From Paenibacillus macquariensis (GTDB lineage: Bacteria; Bacillota; Bacilli; Paenibacillales; Paenibacillaceae): DNA of 64,000 bases. The DNA is taken from assembly GCF_900156375.1 (NCBI RefSeq), contig NZ_FTNK01000008.1, positions 1-64,000 of the forward strand, written 5' to 3'. Positions 52,812-61,700 of the stretch are shown here, piece after piece. Within the stretch, counting starts at the first letter, position 1; each line of letters begins with the position of its first letter. The notes under the pieces are model-generated. The model worked only from the letters and a program-made list of their open reading frames with translations. It searched no databases and had not been told where the DNA came from. A program made the position numbers and the translations under genes.

Positions 52812-53825
52812 GTGGACATCAATCACAATGTCAGTACACCGCGGGTATTAGAAAAACATCGTTTTTCGTCTGAAATTATCCAAAAAATTCGCTTGTTGCA
52901 GCAAAAAAATAACTGGTACAATATTTTTGCCATAGCACTTGATTGGCTGATTATTTTCTCGCTTATCATGATATATTATTACATATTTACGACTATATGG
53001 ATGTATATTATCGCTATTATTATTATTGGGAGTCGCATGCGTGGCTTAGACATCATGATGCATGAATCCAGCCATAACATACTTTTTAAAAACCGTAAAC
53101 TTAACAAGTGGGTTGCATGTTTGTTCTGTGCATTTCCGATCATGATTTCCTATAGCGCATACTGTAAAGGACATATGACTCACCATAAGTATCTATGGAG
53201 CGAAGAGGACCCAGACTTGATTCGATATCGAATATTCGGTCTAGATCAGCCCCCGAAAAACCGCATGGAATTTTTCTTACGCCATCTTATAAAACCGTTG
53301 TTCCTTTTTCATGTCCCACGTTACATTCTTGGGATGATTAAAGTAACGATGTACTCTAAAGATGAACTGCGTTTTGATGGAATTATTCGCAACTTATACT
53401 ATTTGCTTATAATAGCGAGTTCCATTGTATTCGGGTTTTGGCAAGAACTCATTTTATTTTGGGTTGTTCCGTTCTTGACGACGCTGCAAATCATTAAATA
53501 CTGGGCTGAAATGGCAGAACATGCAGGTCTGGAGAATGAGCAGGAAATTTTCGCAACTAGAAACTCATTTGGCAACTGGTTTGAAAGAGTTATTATCCAT
53601 CCTCACCAAAACTCTTACCATCTGGTCCACCATTTGTTCCCTGCTGTTCCTCATTACAATATTAGGAAGGTTCATTTGGTTTTAATGGATGATTTTGAAT
53701 ATCAAAAAGCTCATCATTGTGCAGGATTTTTTAAGTCATTAGTACCAGGCTTCTCTTCAGTTATTGACGACGTACAAGGACGATTGCCATTTTGGAATCA
53801 TAAGAACAAGCCGCCTGTAAAATAA
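52812..53825 (+). CDS. Membrane fatty acid desaturase-type di-iron enzyme
   Basis: The GTG start at 52812 is chosen because GGAGGA lies 8 bases upstream. The open frame reaches back to 52791. The protein has 337 residues. Three histidine boxes are present: HESSH, HMTHHK and HLVHHLFP. They bind the di-iron centre of membrane desaturases, hydroxylases and acetylenases. Hydrophobic helices flank them (WLIIFSLIMIYYYIF, WMYIIAIIIIG, LYYLLIIASSIVFGF). It is followed by a discrete ACP gene in the same direction. The desaturase-plus-ACP order recalls JamB-JamC of terminal-alkyne pathways, where the desaturase works on an ACP-bound acyl chain. No acyl-ACP ligase (JamA-like) was seen. The A+T content is clearly higher than in the genes upstream. 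Confidence 0.85.
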   Translation: MDINHNVSTPRVLEKHRFSSEIIQKIRLLQQKNNWYNIFAIALDWLIIFSLIMIYYYIFTTIWMYIIAIIIIGSRMRGLDIMMHESSHNILFKNRKLNKWVACLFCAFPIMISYSAYCKGHMTHHKYLWSEEDPDLIRYRIFGLDQPPKNRMEFFLRHLIKPLFLFHVPRYILGMIKVTMYSKDELRFDGIIRNLYYLLIIASSIVFGFWQELILFWVVPFLTTLQIIKYWAEMAEHAGLENEQEIFATRNSFGNWFERVIIHPHQNSYHLVHHLFPAVPHYNIRKVHLVLMDDFEYQKAHHCAGFFKSLVPGFSSVIDDVQGRLPFWNHKNKPPVK

Positions 53826-53873
53826 AATCCATAATAGCGTGATACCTATTTACAAACCAAAATCAGGGGAGGT

Positions 53874-53959
53874 CTATGTGTTTGTGCATAGCCTTCTCAT
53901 AAATCCGGGTGTAACGGATCCAGCTAGTCAAGCCGGATCCGACGTATTTAGCTATGCAC
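53874..53959 (+). promoter_or_regulatory. Competing stem-loops in the leader of the discrete ACP gene
   Basis: CATAG (53887-53891) can pair with CTATG just upstream (53874-53878). As part of GTGCATAGC (53884-53892) it can instead pair with GCTATGCAC (53951-53959), a perfect 9-bp stem. That outer stem encloses a second one, CGGATCC / GGATCCG (53915-53941). Such mutually exclusive stems in a 155-bp leader resemble an attenuator. No leader peptide or T-run was identified. Confidence 0.42.
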
Positions 53960-53980
53960 TAAACATACTGGGGGAACAGA

Positions 53981-54226
53981 ATGATAAATCAAATTAAGGC
54001 AGATGTAGTACGAATTATAAAGGAATTGTTGGAGCTTCCTGAAGATATAATGTTGGATAATCGGATAACAGACAATGGGGTAAATTCAATTATTTTTATT
54101 AAGTTAATTGTTGCACTAGAATCCGCTTATGAAATTGAAATCCCTGATGAATTCCTAGTAATGGAAAAGTTTGAAACGATAGATGATTTTGTGAACTGCA
54201 TTGCCAGTATAAGAAAAAGTAGTTGA
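53981..54226 (+). CDS. Discrete acyl carrier protein
   Basis: This is an 81-residue acidic protein of the carrier-protein fold: helix 1 IKADVVRIIKELLEL, loop, then the modification site ITDNGVNSIIFIKLIVAL. The Ser takes phosphopantetheine, and the usual DSL is here VNS. Helix 3 reads FLVMEKFETIDDFVNCI. ATG 53981 is preceded by GGGGGAACAG. A free carrier between a desaturase and a C-A-T protein suggests that one acyl or aminoacyl group is modified while bound here before entering the assembly line. It must be primed by a phosphopantetheinyl transferase from outside the window. Confidence 0.88.
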   Translation: MINQIKADVVRIIKELLELPEDIMLDNRITDNGVNSIIFIKLIVALESAYEIEIPDEFLVMEKFETIDDFVNCIASIRKSS

Positions 54227-54276
54227 ATTGTAATCATAAACAGTTCTCATCAATATAGAAATGGAGGTTGCAATGC

Positions 54277-57200
54277 ATGGATGAGCGGCATACTTATGAA
54301 CTGTCACATGGACAAACGCGCTTCTGGATTCAGTCACATATGAGTCCAGGAAGCAGTGTTTTGAACCAAGCGATCGCAATTCGGATTAATCAGCATGTCT
54401 ATGACCAGTACTTGAATCTTGCACTACATAAAATAATTGAACGGCATTATATCCTACGTACTATATTTACAATAGTAAATGGAGAGCCGAGGCAGATTAT
54501 TTTACATCGTTTGGATGTAGAGATTCCTGTGATCAACCTCTCAGTCTTGGATAAGGAAAAGAGATGGACTGAAGCGCAAAAAGAGCAGTTAGCTCTTACT
54601 GAAAAACCATTTGATCTAGAACGTGGGCCTTTATTGAGAGCATGCTTAATCAAACTTGCAGAAGATGATTATATTTTTTATATTTGTATGCATCATATTA
54701 TTGAAGATGGCTGGTCTATGAACTTGTTTTTTCATGAGCTTTTCACGATCTATCAGGCTCTAAGGGACGATGTGCCTGTCATACTGCCAGAGTTGCCGGT
54801 TCAGTATGTTGACTATGCGCATTGGCAGAATCAAATGGTATCCAAGGGGAAGTTCCGGAAGCATGGTGATTATTGGCGAGAGAAACTTGCTGGTGAATTG
54901 CCAATTCTTGATTTGCAGCTCGACTTTGTTCGGCCCACTAACAGGACAACATCATCCGGGGTGGAGAAGATCGTTGTAGAGCCGGAAGTATGTAAAAGAC
55001 TTAAACAGTTGAATACAACATATGGAACCACTATGTTTATGGCAATAGTCGCTTGTCTTAACATTCTATTAAGCAAGCTAACGAATCAAAATGAGTTTGT
55101 TATCGGTACTCCGATTTCAGGCAGAAGCAATAAACATGACAAAAACTTAATTGGTTTATTCGTAAATACGATTGTGCTGCGAAACCACCTGGAGGTCGGG
55201 GGTAAATTCTCTGATTTTTTGCAGCAAGTGAAAATAAATTGTGTGGAAGCATATGCTCATCAGGATTATCCCATTGATAAATTGCTGCAGGAACTCAACA
55301 TTTCTCGCCAGATGAATCGGGCGCCTCTTTTTGATGTATTAATCAATTTTGCTTCCAGTTTCAGTGGAGAATCCGATTTCGGCGGGAGGATGTTCGAAAA
55401 GATCCAAGTTGGGGATAGAGCGGAGATCAATGAGTTCGATCTAACGGTAATTGTTGAAACAGTTGATGACTCAATGGTGATTACACTCAATTATGCAACG
55501 GATTTGTTTATGGCTGCTACGATGCGTCGTATTGCCGAAAATTTCTATCGTATTATTGTCAATGTTGCAAAGAACCCGGATCAGCTGTTGCGGGACATTG
55601 ATTATCTATCTACAGAAGAGAAAGTAGTTATTAGCAAAATTAATCAAACATCAAAAGATCGCCCCCAAGGCTCCACGATTCCTTCACTAATTACCATGCA
55701 AGTGGACAAGACCCCACATGCAGTATGTATTGTTGAAGATAATAAGCGGCTGACTTATAAAGAATTGCATACCCAATCGAACCAAATAGGAAACCTTCTG
55801 CGTGAATACGCCATTCAACCCAATCAGTTGGTTGCTGTTTTAGTAAACAGGGGAACGAGGTTGCTGGCTGCAATTCTGGGCATACAAAAAGCTGGAGGCG
55901 CGTATGTCCCTATAGACCCCGCTTATCCACAAAAGCGGATTGAGTATATGCTTATCGATAGTGGCTGTAAAGTGCTGATCATGGAAGAAAGATATTTTGA
56001 ATCGATGATTAATGTTTTGCCTAATAGTATAGACACAGTGATCTGCATAGACGAAACTGAGGAATTAACTACAGCTATTTCAATATACAAACGAGAGATA
56101 GCCAGTGATTCCTATCAGTTGCTGAAAGCTTCCAGCCAATCTGTTTCGTTCGACGATTTGGAGTTGATCGCTGTAGAAGATGACTTGGCGTATGTCATGT
56201 ATACCTCCGGATCTTCAGGAAGTCCCAAAGGGGTTATGATTACACATAAGACAGCGCTCAATTCGTTGTTGTGGCTTCAAGAGGAATATCCTTTAAGTGA
56301 ACATGATGTATTGGCGCAAAAGACGACTATGGGCTTTACTGATTCAGTTGCGGAATTTTTTTGGCCATTGATTGTAGGGGCGCAAATGACTATTATCCCT
56401 TCAGATACAGTTAAAGACCCTTTGAAACTGTATGATTGTCTAAAGAATAATAGGGTAACAGTGACTCAATTTGTTCCATCCCTGTTAGGTGTTTTTTTAA
56501 GTGTTGCACGTAGAAAGGGCGAGGATAATCCCCTGCCCGATTTAATATGGGTCTTTTGCGGCGGAGAGGCTTTGCCGGTAAATATGGTACAGGAATGGTA
56601 CACGATCTTCAACAAGGCGAAACTAGCTAATATTTACGGTATGACAGAGTCAGTGGCCTATGCAATCAATTATATCATCGCGGGAAAGCCTGATTCTAGA
56701 CAACTGCGGATTCCATTGGGACGACCGATATCAAATACTCATGTATACATTCTGAATCGTGAAGGCCAGATTGCTGGATTTAATACGCAAGGTGAGATTT
56801 GCATTGGTGGTGCAGGGATTACAAATGGATATTGGAATAGGCCTGATCTGACCGATTACGCCTTTACTGTCCATCCGCAGTCAGGAGAGAAGCTTTATCG
56901 TACTGGAGACTTAGGTTACCTTAGGCCTGACGGAATGTTCGAATATATGGGAAGGAAAGATGACCAAGTAAAAATTCGAGGGTTCCGTGTAGAAATGAAG
57001 GAGGTTGAGAAGGCGGTGGTCAGCTGTTCTCTTATAGAAGAGGCAGCGGTAGTCCACTATACGGAAGAAACGGGCCTTATAGGACTGATTTGCTATTATA
57101 CTGCAAAGCAGGCGGGCGTTAATCCCGAGGAAGTGAGAGAACATTTAAGGGAATTGATTCCGGATCATATGATTCCAAGCCATTTTGTACAATTAAATGA

Positions 57201-57540
57201 ATTGCCATTGTCATCTCATGGAAAAGTTGATCGTAAGAACCTTCCGATGATTGAAAGACAAAATTATGCTGAAACGGAATATCAAACTCCAGATGATATA
57301 GTGGAGCGAGCATTAGCGGCTATATGGGAAGAAGTGCTTGAAGTTAGCCATATAGGAGCTACACACAATTTCTTCTCGCTCGGAGGACATTCGTTAAAGA
57401 TAGCAAAAATTATATTCAAGATTCAGGAATTCATGAACATAAATATAACGTATAAAGAATTTTTAGAGCATCAAACCATCCGATTACTTGGAAATTTAAT
57501 CAAAGACAAAATTAGTGCTGACATGGATATATCCGTTTGA
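54277..57540 (+). CDS. NRPS, C-A-T module with an atypical pocket
   Basis: The ATG at 54277 has GGAGG 9 bases upstream. The frame is open from 54268. Length is 1087 residues. C spans about 5-440 (H139-H140, D144-G145 in HHIIEDGWS; FVIGTPISGRSN), A about 460-985 (AYVMYTSGSSGSPKG, YRTGDLG, GRKDDQVKIRGFR, HGKVDRKNLP) and T about 990-1070 (FFSLGGHSLKIAKI). The pocket reads about T-D-A-Q-F-G-I-A-Y-K (GFTDSVAEF, TQFVPS, VFCGGE, NIYGMTESVAY). It differs from the A-T protein at 43635 only at positions 239 and 330, so both probably take related substrates without a canonical alpha-amino contact. The first C motif, LSHGQTRFWIQ, suggests an LCL-like or starter-like domain. It follows the discrete ACP by 50 bp and may condense with that ACP's acyl group. 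Confidence 0.88.
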   Translation: MDERHTYELSHGQTRFWIQSHMSPGSSVLNQAIAIRINQHVYDQYLNLALHKIIERHYILRTIFTIVNGEPRQIILHRLDVEIPVINLSVLDKEKRWTEAQKEQLALTEKPFDLERGPLLRACLIKLAEDDYIFYICMHHIIEDGWSMNLFFHELFTIYQALRDDVPVILPELPVQYVDYAHWQNQMVSKGKFRKHGDYWREKLAGELPILDLQLDFVRPTNRTTSSGVEKIVVEPEVCKRLKQLNTTYGTTMFMAIVACLNILLSKLTNQNEFVIGTPISGRSNKHDKNLIGLFVNTIVLRNHLEVGGKFSDFLQQVKINCVEAYAHQDYPIDKLLQELNISRQMNRAPLFDVLINFASSFSGESDFGGRMFEKIQVGDRAEINEFDLTVIVETVDDSMVITLNYATDLFMAATMRRIAENFYRIIVNVAKNPDQLLRDIDYLSTEEKVVISKINQTSKDRPQGSTIPSLITMQVDKTPHAVCIVEDNKRLTYKELHTQSNQIGNLLREYAIQPNQLVAVLVNRGTRLLAAILGIQKAGGAYVPIDPAYPQKRIEYMLIDSGCKVLIMEERYFESMINVLPNSIDTVICIDETEELTTAISIYKREIASDSYQLLKASSQSVSFDDLELIAVEDDLAYVMYTSGSSGSPKGVMITHKTALNSLLWLQEEYPLSEHDVLAQKTTMGFTDSVAEFFWPLIVGAQMTIIPSDTVKDPLKLYDCLKNNRVTVTQFVPSLLGVFLSVARRKGEDNPLPDLIWVFCGGEALPVNMVQEWYTIFNKAKLANIYGMTESVAYAINYIIAGKPDSRQLRIPLGRPISNTHVYILNREGQIAGFNTQGEICIGGAGITNGYWNRPDLTDYAFTVHPQSGEKLYRTGDLGYLRPDGMFEYMGRKDDQVKIRGFRVEMKEVEKAVVSCSLIEEAAVVHYTEETGLIGLICYYTAKQAGVNPEEVREHLRELIPDHMIPSHFVQLNELPLSSHGKVDRKNLPMIERQNYAETEYQTPDDIVERALAAIWEEVLEVSHIGATHNFFSLGGHSLKIAKIIFKIQEFMNINITYKEFLEHQTIRLLGNLIKDKISADMDISV

Positions 57541-57548
57541 GGATAGCA

Positions 57549-57598
57549 AAAGTAGTCTTAGTTCGGTTATTTACTGGACGAAGGCTGTTTTTTGTGAA
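57549..57598 (+). terminator. Possible terminator after the C-A-T gene
   Basis: A weak stem with a TTCG / CGAA core is followed by GGCTGTTTTTTG. The outer pairing is imperfect. The 170-bp gap that follows is A+T-rich and contains two TATAAT-like hexamers (about 57652-57668), so a new transcript may start before the oxidoreductase gene. Both calls are weak. Confidence 0.3.
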
Positions 57599-57710
57599 AT
57601 CCCTTTTTAATTTCTGATTTTTTCCATTATATAGATGTTTTGTTTATATAATAGTATAATGAATACATTTGGATGAGTTCTAAATATACTTTAAAAAAGG
57701 GAGCGTTTAA

Positions 57711-58670
57711 ATGATAAAAGTTGGGATTTTAGGAACGGGATTTGGAAAACATCATGCGGAATTGTATAAAAAAATAAATGGCTTTGAACTGATAGCTATA
57801 TATGGAAGAGACGAAGTTAAGCTGGGGGAAATTGGAGAGAGGTTCAATATTAAAACGACTACGATTATCAACGAGATCATTCAAAATTCGGAAATTGATT
57901 TAATTGATATTTGTTTGCCTACTTCACTTCATGCTAAATGGGCGATTGAAGCGTTGAAAAATAATAAAAATGTTTTTTGCGAAACGCCTTTAACTTATCA
58001 ACTAGAGGAAGCTGAGGAAATAAAGAAAGCTGCGGAAGCGTACAATAAAGATGTTTTTGTGGATTTGTTTTTTAAATTCTCTACCCCACACAATATCGCT
58101 ATAAACAAAATAAAAAATAACGAACTAGGAGAAGTGGTTTCTTTTAGTTCATATAATAAAACTGCACCTAATTGGGGCGACCTAAGTCTTAGTAAAAATG
58201 TCTCAGACTTTCATACTCATAATTTTGATTTTCTACTAGAAATAATGGGACTTCCTCAAGAAGTTTTTTCGAATGGAATTGATTTGGGTAATAAGTCAAT
58301 TGTTGTAACTACACTAAACTATGAGAATAAAATAGCTAAAATTGAAAGTTATACAAATCTACCTAAAAGTTCGCCGTTTTTAATCGGATTTGAAATTATT
58401 TGTGAAAGAGGAACGATCAAATTTGATGCACAGTATGGAGAACATACTAAAGAGGAATTTGTCATTTATTATAACGATGGAAGCAAAGAAGTACTGAATC
58501 CACAAATGAAAGATGATTATGAGGAAGTAATCAAGCATATTATGCATTGCATAGAAAATAACGAAAAAAGCAGTTACCTTGATATTTCATCTGCAATTGA
58601 GGCAATTAAAATAAAAAACGCTGTATTGAGGTCTCTGGAAGCTAAGCAATTCGTACGTATTGGCCAATAG
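57711..58670 (+). CDS. Gfo/Idh/MocA-family NAD(P)-dependent oxidoreductase
   Basis: This 319-residue protein has a good site (AAGGGAGCG) before ATG 57711. The N-terminal Rossmann domain has VGILGTGFGKHHAELY, and the C-terminal alpha/beta substrate domain has DFHTHNFDFLLEIMG, similar to the His-containing active-site helix of the family. The family usually carries EKP with a catalytic or cofactor-binding Lys. Here the segment reads FCETPLTY, so the Lys is Thr. Members oxidise or reduce sugars, inositols and, in some clusters, carrier-bound or free amino-sugar precursors. A substrate cannot be named. The gene is strongly A+T-rich. It sits between two NRPS genes in the same direction and so probably supplies or modifies a building block. 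Confidence 0.8.
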   Translation: MIKVGILGTGFGKHHAELYKKINGFELIAIYGRDEVKLGEIGERFNIKTTTIINEIIQNSEIDLIDICLPTSLHAKWAIEALKNNKNVFCETPLTYQLEEAEEIKKAAEAYNKDVFVDLFFKFSTPHNIAINKIKNNELGEVVSFSSYNKTAPNWGDLSLSKNVSDFHTHNFDFLLEIMGLPQEVFSNGIDLGNKSIVVTTLNYENKIAKIESYTNLPKSSPFLIGFEIICERGTIKFDAQYGEHTKEEFVIYYNDGSKEVLNPQMKDDYEEVIKHIMHCIENNEKSSYLDISSAIEAIKIKNAVLRSLEAKQFVRIGQ

Positions 58671-58765
58671 GTTGACATGAAATGAGCACAAGAAACAGAA
58701 ACACGGCTTTCCTGCGGGATCCATTATTCACCATTAGAACATGAAAAAAGAGGGATGGTTATTTA

Positions 58766-61700
58766 ATGAATGATATTTTGAAATGGATTTCAGGATTGTC
58801 AACCGAGCAACGCAAGTTTTTTGAACAGTTTCAGAAGGAGGATGAGGTCTGGGAAAATGAATATACGCCTCATGAACATCGTACTCGTAACTGTATAGAG
58901 ATTGCAGTAAAAAAAGAGTACTATCCAGCTACATATGCTCAAAAAAGAATGTTTATTATGAATCAACTTGAGGGGCTAGACCCAAGTTACAATATTTCGA
59001 GGGCATTTGTTATTAAGGGTGAACTAGATAAGCAGCGGTTACATAACGCTTTCATGGAGATCGTATGTAGACATGAAGCATTAAGAACCTCGTTTGAATT
59101 GATAGAAGGTGAAATAGTTCAGAAAATTCATACCGCTATTGATTTTGAAATTAGTGAAATTGAAGTTCGCGAGCATGATGTAGAAGGTGTATTAAGACAA
59201 TTTATTCGTCCGTTTAACTTGAGTCAAGCTCCGCTACTAAGAGTCGGACTCTTAAAGCTTTCTGATCATACGCATATTTTGGTTTATGATAAGAGTCATA
59301 TCATATCGGATGGCGTTTCGACAAGTATTCTTATTAAAGAATTTTTAAGCCAATACAACGGTCAGAAATTACAAGCAATCAAGTTGCAATACAAAGATTT
59401 CTCTGAGTGGCAAAACAAATTGGTAGAGTCTGTAGAGATGAAGAAGAAGGAAGATTTTTGGCTTGAAATGTACAGAAAAGAGCCGACTTTGTTGAAGCTT
59501 CCAATTGACTTCCCAAGGCTGGGAATGAAGGACTACAAAGGTGAATCATTTGAATGCAACGTTAGCGAAGAGACAGGAGCGAAATTAAAGGAGTTTGCAG
59601 CTAGGGAAAACACATCTTTGTTTGCCCTTCTACTGGCAGCATATAAAATAATGTTGTCAAAAGTATCAAGCACCGATGATGTGATCGTGGGCATACCATC
59701 TGCAGGAAGGGCTCATCCCGAAGTACAAAATGTAATAGGCATGTTTGTGAATACGTTGCCTATAAGAAGCAATCCTGATGAAATGAAAACTTTTCCAGAA
59801 TATGTGGAGGAAGTAAAGAATATCCTCACCAATGCAATAGACAATCAGGATTATCAATATGACATGTTGCTGCACAGGCTTGGCATCAAAATGGATAAGG
59901 AAAGAAATCCGCTATTTGACACCATATTCAACTCGCAGAATTTTGCTGCTGACGAACGAATACTGAATGAAAATAATCGTGATCATCTCTCGTTTACATC
60001 ATTAGAATTTGAAAATAAAACAACGACATCTGACTTAACCATTTATTATTCAGATTACAATGGAATTATACGTTTTTTATGTACCTACCGTACGAGTATA
60101 TTTAAAAACACAACGATCGAATACATGATGGGCGAATACATAAAGCTGCTTGGAATAATAGCTGATCAACCAGCAAAGTTAATTAAAGATTATAAAATAT
60201 TCAGTAGAACGAGTTTGAGACAAAGAAATAATACACTTATGGCAACCCCGTATGAACATTTTGAACTCGTAAATGAGAGGATATCAATTGCGGATTGCTT
60301 TGAGAAGCAAGCCGAGAAATTCGCATTTAAAACGGCTATAAAAAGCCTTTCAGGAGAATTGAGCTACAGTAGTTTAAACATGAGGGCCAACCGAATTACA
60401 CAATACATTTTGGATAGCAGAGGAAATACAAACGCAACCGCTGCGCTGTTGTTTGAGCATAGATCCGATATGATAATCGGAATATTGGGGGTGGTAAAAT
60501 CTGGGAAAATATTCGTACCGTTGGATCTGAATTTCCCGGAGGAACGCTTAGCATACATGCTGAAGGATTCTGGAGCGGACATCGTATTGTGCAACTCGAA
60601 TACGATAAGCCTTGCACGAAAGCTAAAAGATTTACATGGCGATTCCATTGAGATCGTAAATATTGAATCCATATCTAACAGTAATCCAAGTGAGAATCCC
60701 AGACTAAATATTAATCCAGATCAGCCGGCATTTATTTTATACACATCAGGTTCTACTGGAAAACCTAAGGGAGTCGTCCAAAATCATATTCATTTTCTAA
60801 AGCTGATGCGCAGTTATATCAATAATCTGCATATTAACAGTGAAGACAGGTTGGTGCTGCTCACTTCCTACAGCCACGCAGTGGGAATTATCGATATATT
60901 TAGTACCTTGCTTACCGGAGGGACTATATATCCATTTGATTTGAAAACTGATGGGAATCTGAAAGACTTGGCAACGTTTATGGAAAAAGAAAAGATTACG
61001 ATATTCCATTCCGTACCTACAATTTACAGATATTTCATTAATGAATTAAGTGAAGGCGAGATCGTAAAGCATTTGCGCTTAGTTGTTTTAGGCGGAGAAG
61101 CAGTACTGAAAACTGATGCCGAAAAATATATAAAATATTTTAATGACAAGTGTTTGCTAGTAAATTTTTTGGGCGCCTCTGAAGTAATGGTAGCAACATT
61201 TAAATTTGTTGACAAGCATATAGAACTTTCGGGTGAGACGGTATCAGCTGGCTATCCGATTGATGAAGTGAATGTGTTAATTGTCAACGAGAATAATGAG
61301 GAAGCGAGAACTTACGAAGAAGGTGAAATCATATATGTCAGTGAATGCCTTTCTCTTGGTTATTGGAACTTACCTCATGCAACAGCCAACGTATTTGTAC
61401 CAAATCCTCTAGCGCATGAAGGAAGAGTATACAGAAGTGGAGATCTTGGACGGATTTTACCGGATGGAAGTATTGAATACATTGGCAGGAAAGATAATCA
61501 GGTTAAAATCAGAGGACAGCGTGTTGAATTAAACGAGATTGAAATGATTATGGACGAAATAAAAGGAATACAGAAAAGTATTGTGACTGCAGTAAAAGAA
61601 AATATCGACAATACCGTGTTAGTAGGCTACTTCGTACCTGGAGACGGAATCCATATATCTATCCATGAATTAAAACAAAAGTTGGCTTCAAAGTTGCCTT

